Of a stretch of DNA of 30,856 nt, positions 14,401 to 22,904 are shown one piece after another. The position numbers were made by a program, and so were the translations under genes. The notes under the pieces are model-generated. The model saw nothing but the letters and a program-made list of their open reading frames with translations, was not told where the DNA came from and made no database searches. Numbering within the stretch: the first letter of the stretch is position 1; the number at the start of each line of letters is the position of its first letter. The stretch covers positions 1 to 30,856 of the forward strand of contig DATFHX010000020.1 of the NCBI GenBank assembly GCA_035247945.1, in the 5' to 3' direction. This DNA is from DATFHX01 sp035247945. Lineage in GTDB: Bacteria > Patescibacteriota > Saccharimonadia > Saccharimonadales > Saccharimonadaceae.

Positions 14401-14955
14401 ATGTTTGATACGAATACTTATGACGAAAAAATGAAGAGCGCCGTTGCGCATTTTGAAGATGAACTCAAGAAGGTACGTACTGGCCGTGCGCACCCAAGCA
14501 TGCTTGAAGGTGTAACTGTTGAGGTGTATGGGCAGCCAATGCCGCTTAATCAGGTAGCTAATATTACTGCGCCCGAACCACAACTCCTGCAGGTAACTCC
14601 TTTTGATCCAAGTAATGTACAGCCGATTGCAGCATCGATCCGCGCCAACCAATCGCTTGGTTTTAATCCGAGTGATGATGGGCGTGTTGTCCGTATTCCG
14701 ATTCCTGCACTTACCGAAGAGCGTCGTAAGCAGATGGTAAAGCAGGCAGGTGAAAAAGTGGAGGAGGCTCGTATTGCACTCCGAAACGTTCGTCAGGATG
14801 CGCTCAAAGAGGCAAAGCGCAAGAAAGATGCTAAAGAGCTGAGCGAAGACGACGTAAAGCGGGTTGAAAAAGAGATCGACGGCTTCATGGCACAGCGGCA
14901 AGCTGACATTGACGGAATATTTAAGGCTAAAGAAAAAGATATCCTTACGATCTAA
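14401..14955 (+). CDS. frr: Ribosome recycling factor
   Basis: A 184-residue factor that splits post-termination ribosomes with EF-G. The three-helix and beta-sandwich layout is recognisable: FEDELKKVRTGRAHPSMLEGV near the start, VEVYGQPMPLNQVANITAPEP, PFDPSNVQPIAASIRANQSLG, and the conserved R-rich helix IPALTEERRKQMVKQAGEKVEEARIALRNVR broken here only by usual variation. Length is standard. No Shine-Dalgarno sequence; an extended -10 sits 8 bases before the ATG. Its stop codon overlaps the uppS start by one base (TAATG). Confidence 0.97.
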   Translation: MFDTNTYDEKMKSAVAHFEDELKKVRTGRAHPSMLEGVTVEVYGQPMPLNQVANITAPEPQLLQVTPFDPSNVQPIAASIRANQSLGFNPSDDGRVVRIPIPALTEERRKQMVKQAGEKVEEARIALRNVRQDALKEAKRKKDAKELSEDDVKRVEKEIDGFMAQRQADIDGIFKAKEKDILTI

Positions 14956-15641
14956 TGGCAGGCGCACCGCAACATATAGGGTATATCGTCGACGGGAATC
15001 GACGCTGGGCAAAGGCGCATGGTATTCCAACGTACGAAGGCCACTTAGCGGGATATAACACTGTTATTGATATCGCACTCGCTACCTTTGATGCTGGTGT
15101 TCCATTTGTTTCTGCGTACATTTTCAGTACTGAAAACTGGAAACGAAGCCAAGACGAGGTTGGAAAGCTGATGGCGCTTGTTTTAAGGCTCCTCACATCA
15201 GACGTTGAAATTCTCATGAAGAATAACGTACGACTGAAGATTCTTGGTTCACATGAAGGTGTAAGCGACAAAATTCTTGCTGCTATGGCTGCAGCAGAGG
15301 AGCGAACAAAGGACAATACGCATGGAACGCTTGCACTTTGCTTTAATTATGGGGGTCAACTTGAGATTGCGGATGCCTGTAAAAAAATTGTTCAATCTGG
15401 GGTCGATGCGAGTGAGATAACTCCTGAACTGATTGAATCATATCTGTATACACCAGAGATTCCAGCGGTTGATATGGTTGTACGAACAAGTGGCGAGCAG
15501 CGTCTTAGCAACTTCATGCTTTGGCGCGCTGCCTATAGCGAGCTTCTGTTTCTCGAAAAGCAGTGGCCAGACATGACAAAAGAAGACGTAACCGCTATAC
15601 TTGAAGAGTATGAGCGGCGCGGTCGCCGATTTGGAGGATAG
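14955..15641 (+). CDS. uppS: Isoprenyl (undecaprenyl) diphosphate synthase
   Basis: A 228-residue cis-prenyltransferase that makes the C55 lipid carrier for cell-wall and glycopolymer synthesis. The catalytic aspartate is D13 in the signature DGNRRWAK (13-20). The substrate-binding motif RTSGEQRLSNFMLW is at 177-190. The ATG overlaps the frr stop by one base. In most bacteria frr-uppS is followed by cdsA and dxr; here rseP follows directly. It supplies the lipid on which the LCP protein and MurG-type steps depend. Confidence 0.96.
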   Translation: MAGAPQHIGYIVDGNRRWAKAHGIPTYEGHLAGYNTVIDIALATFDAGVPFVSAYIFSTENWKRSQDEVGKLMALVLRLLTSDVEILMKNNVRLKILGSHEGVSDKILAAMAAAEERTKDNTHGTLALCFNYGGQLEIADACKKIVQSGVDASEITPELIESYLYTPEIPAVDMVVRTSGEQRLSNFMLWRAAYSELLFLEKQWPDMTKEDVTAILEEYERRGRRFGG

Positions 15642-16790
15642 ATGGAACTGTTGTTTGGTATTTTGATTGGCTTGTTCGTTCTGGTCATTCTTGTTTCAGT
15701 ACATGAGCTTGGGCATGCGATTGCTGCGCGTCGAAGTGGAGTCGTCGTTGAAGAGTTTGGTATTGGTTTTCCGCCTCGTGCATGGGGAAAGAAGCTCAAG
15801 AACGGCGTACTATTTAGTCTCAACTGGCTTCCGCTTGGTGGTTTCGTGAAGCTGCAGGGTGAACATGATGCAGCGGATAAGAAGGGGGACTATGGTGCTG
15901 CTACGTTTTGGCAGAAGACAAAGATTCTTCTTGCTGGCGTGGTAATGAACTGGGTTATTGCCGCACTCTTATTCACTGTTCTGGCATGGACGGGACTCCC
16001 TAAGGCGATTGAAAATCAGTTTAGTGTTGCAGGTGACACGACGATTCGAAGTAGTCCACTTGAAGTAACTTCAGTTGTTAAGGGGTCACCTGCTGATAAG
16101 GCGGGACTAAAATCTGGAGATCAGATTATTCAGTTTGCGGGTCGTCCAGTTGCGAAGGCGGCAGATCTTACGAAAGACTCCGAAACGTATAAGGGTCAGC
16201 AGGTGGCGATCGTCTACTCTCGAGATGGGAAAGAAGCGACAGCTACGGCGACGTTACGATCTGACAATAGCGACCATCAGGGATATCTTGGTGTGGGATC
16301 GGGTCAGTACGAGTTTATTCATGCGACATGGTCAGCTCCGATTGTGGGTGTGGCGACGACAGGACAGTTTACCTGGGAGACGCTTAAGGGACTCGGCTCT
16401 CTCGTTGGCAATACCGTTGGCGGTGTTATCATGCAGTTTAGTGCAGACCAGGTAACTCGCGAACAGGCACAGCAGAACCTTCAGGCTGCTGGGAGTAGCG
16501 TTGCGGGCCCTGTGGGGATTCTAGGTACAATTTTTCCGAGCGCAGAACGGGCGGGATTGACACAGTTGGTCTTTCTTGCGGCGAATATCTCTCTTGCGCT
16601 CGCAGTTATGAATATTCTACCAATTCCAGCACTTGATGGTGGACGATGGTTTGTGACTGCAATATATCGAATTATGAAAAAGCCGCTCAGTAAGGAACGT
16701 GAAGAGCAAATCCAAGGAACTGGATTCATGATTCTTATGCTCCTCGTAATCGTAATTACCATTGCAGATGTGACGAAGTTGTTTAAATAA
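15642..16790 (+). CDS. rseP: Site-2 intramembrane zinc metalloprotease (RseP/RasP)
   Basis: A 382-residue S2P-family protease that cleaves membrane-embedded substrates such as anti-sigma factors and signal-peptide remnants. The active site HELGH is at residues 21-25 in the first membrane helix and the second zinc-ligand box NILPIPALDGGRW at 324-336 supplies D332. One PDZ domain spans about 140-195 (VVKGSPADKAGLKSGDQIIQ). Four membrane helices can be traced. It starts on the base after the uppS stop with GGAGG inside uppS, so the two are coupled. No anti-sigma factor is seen in this window. Confidence 0.95.
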   Translation: MELLFGILIGLFVLVILVSVHELGHAIAARRSGVVVEEFGIGFPPRAWGKKLKNGVLFSLNWLPLGGFVKLQGEHDAADKKGDYGAATFWQKTKILLAGVVMNWVIAALLFTVLAWTGLPKAIENQFSVAGDTTIRSSPLEVTSVVKGSPADKAGLKSGDQIIQFAGRPVAKAADLTKDSETYKGQQVAIVYSRDGKEATATATLRSDNSDHQGYLGVGSGQYEFIHATWSAPIVGVATTGQFTWETLKGLGSLVGNTVGGVIMQFSADQVTREQAQQNLQAAGSSVAGPVGILGTIFPSAERAGLTQLVFLAANISLALAVMNILPIPALDGGRWFVTAIYRIMKKPLSKEREEQIQGTGFMILMLLVIVITIADVTKLFK

Positions 16791-17531
16791 ATGGATGTGG
16801 CAGTAAAACAATCAGGGAGATCTTGGAGGAGGGCAATACTTCTGCTTCTCTGGGCGCTATTTGCGGTCCTTGTGGGGCAGATCATTGCTGAACTCGGTGT
16901 CTATCTCGGCTCTCTGGCTGGTATATCTCTCCCTCTTAATCCTGCCGTAGGACTCACTATTCTTTCTTCAGTAGCCTATCTTCTTACGCTGCTTATCCTC
17001 ATTGGCGTGCCGTGGATTTTGAAAAAGCGTGCAACGACGCGGAAACAGCTTGGTTTTACGGGTCTTCCAACATGGCTTGACCTTGGACTTGGCCCTGCGG
17101 GGTACGTCATCTATGCAATTATTGGCAATATTGTTATTAAGCTGATTGCTGCACTTATTCCTGGGTTCGATGATGCTCAGGCTCAGGATATAGGTTTTCA
17201 AAACCTCTCAATGCAGTATGAATATATATTTGCCTTTATAACACTTGTTGTCGTTGCTCCAGTTGCCGAAGAAGTTGTATTTCGAGGCTATTTGTATGGA
17301 AGACTTCGCGGTCATCTACCTCTATGGGTTGCGATGGTGGCAACGAGCGCCTTATTTGGGCTTGCACATTTTCAGTGGAATATCGCGATAGATGTTTTTG
17401 TCTTGAGTATGGTTGCGTGTTCGCTTCGGGAAGTGACGGGCTCAATCTGGGCTGGTATCTTGCTACATATGATTAAAAATGGGATAGCATTCTATTTTCT
17501 CTTTATAAATCCTTCTTTTTTGGTACAATAG
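16791..17531 (+). CDS. CPBP-family (Abi/CAAX-like) intramembrane protease
   Basis: A 246-residue multi-pass protein of the CPBP glutamic-type protease family. The diagnostic motifs are in order: EEVVFRGYLYGRL with E160, E161 and R165; FGLAHFQWN with H193; and LLHMIKN with H226 and N230. About seven membrane helices. Family members include Rce1 prenyl-protein proteases and bacterial proteins of mostly unknown substrate, some protecting against bacteriocins. It begins on the base after the rseP stop, so two unrelated intramembrane proteases are cotranscribed. Substrate is not known. Confidence 0.93.
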   Translation: MDVAVKQSGRSWRRAILLLLWALFAVLVGQIIAELGVYLGSLAGISLPLNPAVGLTILSSVAYLLTLLILIGVPWILKKRATTRKQLGFTGLPTWLDLGLGPAGYVIYAIIGNIVIKLIAALIPGFDDAQAQDIGFQNLSMQYEYIFAFITLVVVAPVAEEVVFRGYLYGRLRGHLPLWVAMVATSALFGLAHFQWNIAIDVFVLSMVACSLREVTGSIWAGILLHMIKNGIAFYFLFINPSFLVQ

Positions 17532-17651
17532 AAAGGTATGGCGATGAGATTTATCCCAACTTTCTCTTTTCGTATTCCGGCTTGCCGGTAGTATTTTTAT
17601 ACCCCAGTGTGACTACATGAAAAAATGAATGACAGGAGTACGAAATTAAAT

Positions 17652-18896
17652 ATGCGAGTATCACAATTATTTACAAAAACGAGTAAGACTGCACCAGCGG
17701 ATGAAGTAGCAAAAAACGCACAACTTCTTATCCGAGCAGGATTTGTCTATAAAGTTATGGCAGGTGTATATGCGTACACTCCACTTGGACTACGCGTCCT
17801 TGAGAATATTAAGCAGATTGTACGTGAAGAAATGAACGCAATTGGTGGGCAGGAGCTCATTATGAGTAGCCTTCAGAAGCGCGAGACATGGGAAGAAACG
17901 GGGCGATGGGACGATGAGGTTGTCGATGTTTGGTTTAAGTCAAAGCTAAAAGATGATACGGAAGTCGGTTTCGGATGGTCGCACGAAGAAGCGATCATTG
18001 AGATGGTGAAGCAGTACCTTGAAAGCTACAAGGACCTTCCAATTAACGTTTATCAGTTCCAGACTAAACTGCGTAATGAGCTTCGTGCGAAGAGCGGTAT
18101 TATGCGTGGCCGAGAATTTGTCATGAAGGATATGTACTCATGCAGCATTGACGAAGCGCAACATGAGGCATTCTACCAGGCATCGATTGAGGCGTATAAC
18201 CGCGTGTTTGAGCGACTTGGCATTGGTGAGGATACCTATGTGACATTTGCGAGCGGTGGGGCATTTACGCAGTTCAGCCATGAATTCCAGACGGTATGTG
18301 ATGCTGGTGAGGATGTGATTTATCTTCACCGCGAGAAGAACATTGCCGTTAATGAAGAGGTCTTAGATGACGACAACCTAGCTAAGCTGGGAATTAAGCG
18401 CGAAGAGCTCGAGCAGGTAAAAAGCGCTGAAGTGGGAAACATTTTCAACTTTGGCACTCAAAAGAGTGAGGATACTAACTTTACCTTCACGAACGCGGAG
18501 GGTAAAAAGCAGCATGTCTTTATGGGGTCGTACGGCATCGGTATTACCCGCCTCATGGGGGTTATTGTTGAAAAATTCTCAGATGAGAAGGGGATCATTT
18601 GGCCGGAAAACATTGCACCTGCGAAAGTTTATCTTGTACGCATTGGCGGCGATGAGGCAATAAAGCAGGCAGATACGCTCTATGATGATCTTCGAGCACT
18701 TGGTATTGAAGTGCTCTACGATGATCGCGATGAGCGTCCAGGCGCTAAGTTCGCAGATGCGGAGCTTATGGGTATCCCATACCGTGTAACGGTAAGCGAC
18801 CGCCTGATAGAAGCAGGGAAGCTCGAGCTGACCCCAAGGACAACAGGGGAGACCAAGCAGTTGACACGCGAAGAGCTGCTTGATACACTAAATTGA
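17652..18896 (+). CDS. proS: Prolyl-tRNA synthetase, short form without editing insert
   Basis: A 414-residue class II synthetase charging tRNA-Pro. Motif 1 lies around MAGVYAYTPLGLRVLENI, motif 2 at LRNELRAKSGIMRGREFVMKD and motif 3 at MGSYGIGITRLMG. The roughly 180-residue INS editing domain normally found between motifs 2 and 3 of bacterial ProRS is absent; only about 130 residues separate them. The C-terminal anticodon-binding domain begins near APAKVYLVRIGGDEA. I start at the ATG at 17652 (MRVSQLFTKTSK), the usual N-terminus; an ATG at 17625 in the same frame would add nine residues. It is separated from the upstream operon by 120 bases without a clear terminator. Confidence 0.95.
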   Translation: MRVSQLFTKTSKTAPADEVAKNAQLLIRAGFVYKVMAGVYAYTPLGLRVLENIKQIVREEMNAIGGQELIMSSLQKRETWEETGRWDDEVVDVWFKSKLKDDTEVGFGWSHEEAIIEMVKQYLESYKDLPINVYQFQTKLRNELRAKSGIMRGREFVMKDMYSCSIDEAQHEAFYQASIEAYNRVFERLGIGEDTYVTFASGGAFTQFSHEFQTVCDAGEDVIYLHREKNIAVNEEVLDDDNLAKLGIKREELEQVKSAEVGNIFNFGTQKSEDTNFTFTNAEGKKQHVFMGSYGIGITRLMGVIVEKFSDEKGIIWPENIAPAKVYLVRIGGDEAIKQADTLYDDLRALGIEVLYDDRDERPGAKFADAELMGIPYRVTVSDRLIEAGKLELTPRTTGETKQLTREELLDTLN

Positions 18897-18981
18897 TTGT
18901 AAACAGTATTTCGTTTACTACACTATATATAGCGGATGATGTGTGTATAACTACACAATGATAGACAAGAAGGAAAACGTA

Positions 18982-19440
18982 ATGAAGAAACTATACCAGA
19001 TCACTGACGAAGGCAAGGCTGAACTTGAGGAAGAGCTCGCAGAATTAAAGGGCCGCCGTGGTGCTATCGCTGATAAGATTGCGGAAGCACGTGATTACGG
19101 TGACTTAAGCGAGAACGCCGAATACGACGCTGCTCGTGAAGAGCAGGGTATGGTTGAAAGCCGTATTGCCGAAATCGAAGACATCCTCCTTAACGCAGAG
19201 CTTATTAAAGCCGTTAAGGGCTCAAAGGTTGCACTTGGAAGCAAGGTTGAGCTAAAAACTACTGCTGGAAAGACAGTTCGCTATACTGTTGTTGGTCCAG
19301 TTGAAGCAGATCCACTTGAAGGAAAAATCAGTAACGAGTCGCCAATTGGTGTTGCGCTTATGGGCAAGAAGGTTGGCGACGAGGTTGCTATTACGACACC
19401 AAAGGGTGAAGTGAAGTACGAGATCGTATCGATCAGCTAG
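18982..19440 (+). CDS. greA: Transcription elongation factor GreA
   Basis: A 152-residue factor that enters the RNA polymerase secondary channel and stimulates cleavage of backtracked RNA. The N-terminal coiled coil (about 1-75) has the functional tip with the acidic pair in ARDYGDLSENAEYDAAREEQ. The C-terminal FKBP-like domain contains the box GPVEADPLEGKISNESPIG. I start at the ATG at 18982 (MKKLYQITDEG), preceded by AAGAAGGA; in-frame ATGs upstream at 18943 and 18958 would give an atypical N-terminus. It is monocistronic, with a strong terminator after it. Confidence 0.96.
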   Translation: MKKLYQITDEGKAELEEELAELKGRRGAIADKIAEARDYGDLSENAEYDAAREEQGMVESRIAEIEDILLNAELIKAVKGSKVALGSKVELKTTAGKTVRYTVVGPVEADPLEGKISNESPIGVALMGKKVGDEVAITTPKGEVKYEIVSIS

Positions 19441-19457
19441 TTGAAATGTAAAAGAAC

Positions 19458-19495
19458 AAAGACGTCGCTGGTCGTATGACCGGCGGCGTCTTTTT
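19458..19495 (+). terminator. Terminator after greA
   Basis: AAAGACGTCGCTGGTC (19458-19473), loop GTAT, GACCGGCGGCGTCTTT (19478-19493): a 16-bp stem with two G-T pairs, followed by more Ts. Confidence 0.9.
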
Positions 19496-19503
19496 AAGAG
19501 ATA

Positions 19504-19512
19504 TGGTATACT
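19504..19512 (+). promoter_or_regulatory. Extended -10 promoter of lysS
   Basis: TG-G-TATACT at 19504-19512, ending 9 bases before the lysS ATG, with no Shine-Dalgarno sequence. A leaderless message is implied. Confidence 0.6.
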
Positions 19513-19521
19513 ATAACAGAT

Positions 19522-21039
19522 ATGGCGACACTACAAGACTACCGAAACGAGCGACTGAGTAAGCTCGAACAGCTAAAAACGCTCGGGGTAAATCCATTTC
19601 CCGCAGAAACACACCGAACGCATAATGCAGGCGACATTACTGCTCGCTTTGAAGACCTTCAAGGTCAAACAGCAACTGTAGCGGGACGAATTGTCGGTAT
19701 CCGGAGTTTTGGAAAGCTCGCTTTTATTGTCCTTAAAGATTTTAGTGGTCAAGTGCAACTTTTTCTTCGAGCTGGTGAGGTAGCTGAACTCGACGCGGCT
19801 AAAGGGATTCTCGGTATGAAGCAAGTTTCACTTCTCGATACTGGTGACTTCGTGGAAGCAACAGGAGAAGTGATTAAGACGCAGACAGGTGAGATATCAA
19901 TTGGAGTGAAGACACTCCGCCTCCTTACGAAGTCACTCCGACCAATGCCAACTGAACTTACGAATAAAGAAGAGCGTATGCGTCGACGTTACGTGGATAT
20001 GAATGTGAACCAGGAAGTTCGCGATCGCTTTGTCCGCCGGAGTAAGTTTTGGCAGGCGACCCGCGATTTTCTAAACCAACGTGGGTTTATTGAAGTAAAC
20101 ATCCCTGTGCTTGAACATACGACAGGGGGTGCGGATGCTAACCCTTTCGTAACGCACATGGATGCGCTTGATCAGGACTTTTATCTTCGTATTAGCCACG
20201 AGCTACCACTTAAACGTCTTATCGGTGCTGGGTTTGAAAAAGTGTATGACCTTGGTCCCCGTTTTCGCAATGAAAACTACAGCGACGAGCATCTTCCTGA
20301 ACATGTTGCCATGGAGTGGTACTGGGCATATGCAAATTGGCAAGACGGTATGCAGTTCATGGAAGAAATGTACAAGTATGTTCTCAAGGAGACTTTTGGA
20401 ACGCTTCAATTTAATGTGAGGGGCTTCGATGTCGATATGAGTGGCAAATGGGAAGTCTGGGACTATGAGACGATTATTAAGGAGCGCTACGGTATTGATG
20501 TCTATGAGAGCTCACTTGATGAAGTGAAGAAGGCACTTGCAGACAATAACCTTGAAGTCGAGAAGACCGAAAACAGAGCGCGTGGTATCGACAAGCTATG
20601 GAAGCATATTCGTAAGGATGTGGCTGGCCCAGTTTGGCTAATTAACACCCCGAAATTTATTAGCCCGCTCGCAAAATCAAACCCAGATGATGAACGAACC
20701 GTTCAACGATTCCAACCGGTGATTGCCGGCTCTGAGCTTGGCAATGGTTTCTCAGAACTGAATGATCCGATTGACCAGCTCAACCGCTTTATTGAGCAGC
20801 AGAAAATGCGTGACGAGGGTGACGAAGAGGCGATGATGCTCGATATCGACTACGTTGAGATGCTTGAGTATGGTATGCCGCCTGCATGTGGGTGGGGAAA
20901 TAGTGAACGAGTCTTCTGGATCTTTGAAGGCGTGACCGCGCGCGAAGGGGTACCATTCCCACAACTCCGTATGGAGTATGACAATACGACGAAGGCAATC
21001 TACCCTGAAGTAACCTTCGAACATGGAGCTAAAGAGTAA
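19522..21039 (+). CDS. lysS: Lysyl-tRNA synthetase, class II
   Basis: A 505-residue class IIb synthetase. The N-terminal OB-fold anticodon domain is at about 50-135 (TVAGRIVGIRSFGKLAFIVL). Catalytic landmarks are the RMRRRYVDM segment, FIEVNIPVLEHTTGGADANPF (motif 1 region) and PRFRNENYSDEHLPEHVAMEW (motif 2). Motif 3 is altered: residues 457-463 read GWGNSER where most LysRS have a G-x-G-x-x-x-DR-type sequence within GLGLGIDRL. The ending AREGVPFPQLR takes the place of IRDVILFP. Identity as LysRS rests on the N-terminal and motif 2 regions; the variant motif 3 may be typical of this lineage. Confidence 0.92.
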   Translation: MATLQDYRNERLSKLEQLKTLGVNPFPAETHRTHNAGDITARFEDLQGQTATVAGRIVGIRSFGKLAFIVLKDFSGQVQLFLRAGEVAELDAAKGILGMKQVSLLDTGDFVEATGEVIKTQTGEISIGVKTLRLLTKSLRPMPTELTNKEERMRRRYVDMNVNQEVRDRFVRRSKFWQATRDFLNQRGFIEVNIPVLEHTTGGADANPFVTHMDALDQDFYLRISHELPLKRLIGAGFEKVYDLGPRFRNENYSDEHLPEHVAMEWYWAYANWQDGMQFMEEMYKYVLKETFGTLQFNVRGFDVDMSGKWEVWDYETIIKERYGIDVYESSLDEVKKALADNNLEVEKTENRARGIDKLWKHIRKDVAGPVWLINTPKFISPLAKSNPDDERTVQRFQPVIAGSELGNGFSELNDPIDQLNRFIEQQKMRDEGDEEAMMLDIDYVEMLEYGMPPACGWGNSERVFWIFEGVTAREGVPFPQLRMEYDNTTKAIYPEVTFEHGAKE

Positions 21040-21055
21040 GAGCTGCCTCTCCCAT

Positions 21056-21080
21056 AAAAACGCCCATATGGGCGTTTTTT
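21056..21080 (+). terminator. Terminator after lysS
   Basis: AAAAACGCCCAT followed directly by ATGGGCGTTTTTT: a 12-base perfect inverted repeat whose GC core is CGCCC/GGGCG, with flanking A and T runs. The T run merges into the next promoter. Confidence 0.85.
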
Positions 21081-21088
21081 GTTACAAT
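21080..21088 (+). promoter_or_regulatory. Extended -10 promoter of the DUF2207 gene
   Basis: TG-T-TACAAT at 21080-21088, ending 6 bases before the ATG at 21095 and starting on the last base of the lysS terminator. The predicted transcription start coincides with the start codon. Confidence 0.5.
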
Positions 21089-21094
21089 GAGGCT

Positions 21095-22864
21095 ATGAAA
21101 TGGATGCGCGTATGGCTCTTGATCACTACACTAGGAATTATTTTTGGCGGCGCATCACCGGTTCATGCACGGAATGTAAATGATTTTACGATTCAGTCAT
21201 TTGATGCCTCATATACGCTATCCAAGGATGCAGAGGGAAGATCGCTTCTTAAGACGACTGAGACGATCGCTGCAACATTCCCTGAAGCAGATCAGAATCA
21301 CGGAATCGAGCGAGCTATCCCCGAACAGTATGATGGTCATTCTGTCCATCTTTCGATTGAGGGTGTAAAAGATGAGACGGGTACTGCAATTACGTATGAC
21401 ACCTATGAATCGAATGATAATCTTGTGCTTCGTATTGGAGATCCGAATGTGTACGTTCATGGACAAAAGAGGTATGTAATTTCATACGTCCAACATGATG
21501 TAACGAAATACTTTACAGATACGGAAAGCGATGAATGGTACTGGGATGTTAATGGAACGGAATGGTCTCAGCCTATCGATAAGGTGCATGCCCGCGTCCA
21601 AATCGACTCTTCGTTAATGCCGAACGCGACAAGTGTTGCATGTTACCAGGGCACATCAGGCTCCAGGGATACCTGTGATGGAGCGGCGAAGCCTACTGAG
21701 ACTATGGACTTTAACGCACAGTCACTTGCTGCAGGGGAGACGCTCACAGTTGCGATTGGCTTTAAGCCGCAGACATTTGCGGCGTATCAACCTACGGCAG
21801 AAGAGAAAGTCATGGCATTTCTACTCGCTGCATGGCTTATAGCATTGATCGTGGGGTTCATTATTGCTGTCGCAGCCGTTATCTGGATGGCAGTACTACG
21901 ACACCGAGTCATGCATCGACAAAAAGGGCGTCAGACGGTCATTCCAGAATACTTGCCGCCAAAGGACTTTAGCGTCCTTGTTTCCGCCGAGGTGAAGGGT
22001 GAGCATCCTTCGGCGACAACGGCGCAGCTGCTGGATTTTGCAGTGCGCCATTATATAAAGATATATGAGACAAAGCAGAAGACGTTTCTACGCTCAGCGG
22101 AGTATGAACTTGAGATCATAAAGGATACAAGTGATCTTCATGCGGAAGAGAAGCAGCTCCTTAAAGATCTATTTGGCGATCCAAGCGTCGGTGCGCGTTT
22201 TGAAATGAAGAAGCTTAGCAGAGACTATACAATGCGGCGAACTCTGATTGCGAGCGGCAAGAAAGTGCGGAGTATGGTGAGAAATGAGTACGCACTTTTC
22301 GAACGGGCAACCAAAGAGGCAAAGATACTGAATAGAGTATCGACGATTCTTATAATTCTTGCCATAGTAACACTTTCGCCTCCGCTTCTTATTGCGGCAA
22401 TCATTGGGTACTCGTTTGCTTATTCATTATGGCCACTTACGGCTAAAGGAAAAGAACTCGAAGGGTATCTAGACGGTCTCAAACTATACATCTCTGTTGC
22501 GGAGGAAGAGCGACTTAAAATGCTCCAAAGCCCTGAAGGTGCCGAGAAGGTTGGATTGGTGAACGGTGACGACGTAAAACAGCTCGTAAAGCTTTATGAG
22601 CGCGTCCTACCATATGCTGTCCTCTTCGGGCAGAGTAAGGAGTGGGTAAAGCAGCTTGGCGCATACTACGATGAGTCGTCGGTACAGCCGGAGTGGTATT
22701 CCGGAAATGGGGCATTTAATGCGGTGATATTTAGCTCGGCAATGACATCCTTTAATTCGCAGATGACTTCCTATGGTTCCTCCGATAGCTCAAGTAGCGG
22801 TGGATCTTCTGGAGGCGGATTCGCTGGCGGCGGTGGTGGAGGTGGCGGCGGGGGTGGCTGGTAG
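21095..22864 (+). CDS. DUF2207-family membrane protein with Gly-rich C-terminus
   Basis: A 589-residue protein with the layout of DUF2207 predicted membrane proteins. A signal peptide (MKWMRVWLLITTLGIIFGGA to about HA at 26) is followed by the extracellular beta-rich DUF2207 domain (about 30-235), containing NHGIERAIPEQY and a WYWDVNGTEW box. Then come a membrane helix (about 245-270, FLLAAWLIALIVGFIIAVAA), a cytoplasmic region, a membrane pair (about 415-450) and a tail of Ser/Gly ending in a run of glycines and W. Function is unknown; the family is common in Gram-positives and CPR. I start at 21095 because a signal peptide begins there; an ATG at 21023 lies in lysS and the terminator. Confidence 0.88.
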   Translation: MKWMRVWLLITTLGIIFGGASPVHARNVNDFTIQSFDASYTLSKDAEGRSLLKTTETIAATFPEADQNHGIERAIPEQYDGHSVHLSIEGVKDETGTAITYDTYESNDNLVLRIGDPNVYVHGQKRYVISYVQHDVTKYFTDTESDEWYWDVNGTEWSQPIDKVHARVQIDSSLMPNATSVACYQGTSGSRDTCDGAAKPTETMDFNAQSLAAGETLTVAIGFKPQTFAAYQPTAEEKVMAFLLAAWLIALIVGFIIAVAAVIWMAVLRHRVMHRQKGRQTVIPEYLPPKDFSVLVSAEVKGEHPSATTAQLLDFAVRHYIKIYETKQKTFLRSAEYELEIIKDTSDLHAEEKQLLKDLFGDPSVGARFEMKKLSRDYTMRRTLIASGKKVRSMVRNEYALFERATKEAKILNRVSTILIILAIVTLSPPLLIAAIIGYSFAYSLWPLTAKGKELEGYLDGLKLYISVAEEERLKMLQSPEGAEKVGLVNGDDVKQLVKLYERVLPYAVLFGQSKEWVKQLGAYYDESSVQPEWYSGNGAFNAVIFSSAMTSFNSQMTSYGSSDSSSSGGSSGGGFAGGGGGGGGGGGW

Positions 22865-22888
22865 TACCTAGCCCGTTGATCTGAAAAC

Positions 22889-22897
22889 TGGTATAAT
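22889..22897 (+). promoter_or_regulatory. Extended -10 promoter of serS
   Basis: A perfect TG-G-TATAAT at 22889-22897, ending 7 bases before the serS ATG. No Shine-Dalgarno sequence is present, so the transcript should start at or next to the start codon. Confidence 0.7.
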
Positions 22898-22904
22898 ATC
22901 CCCT

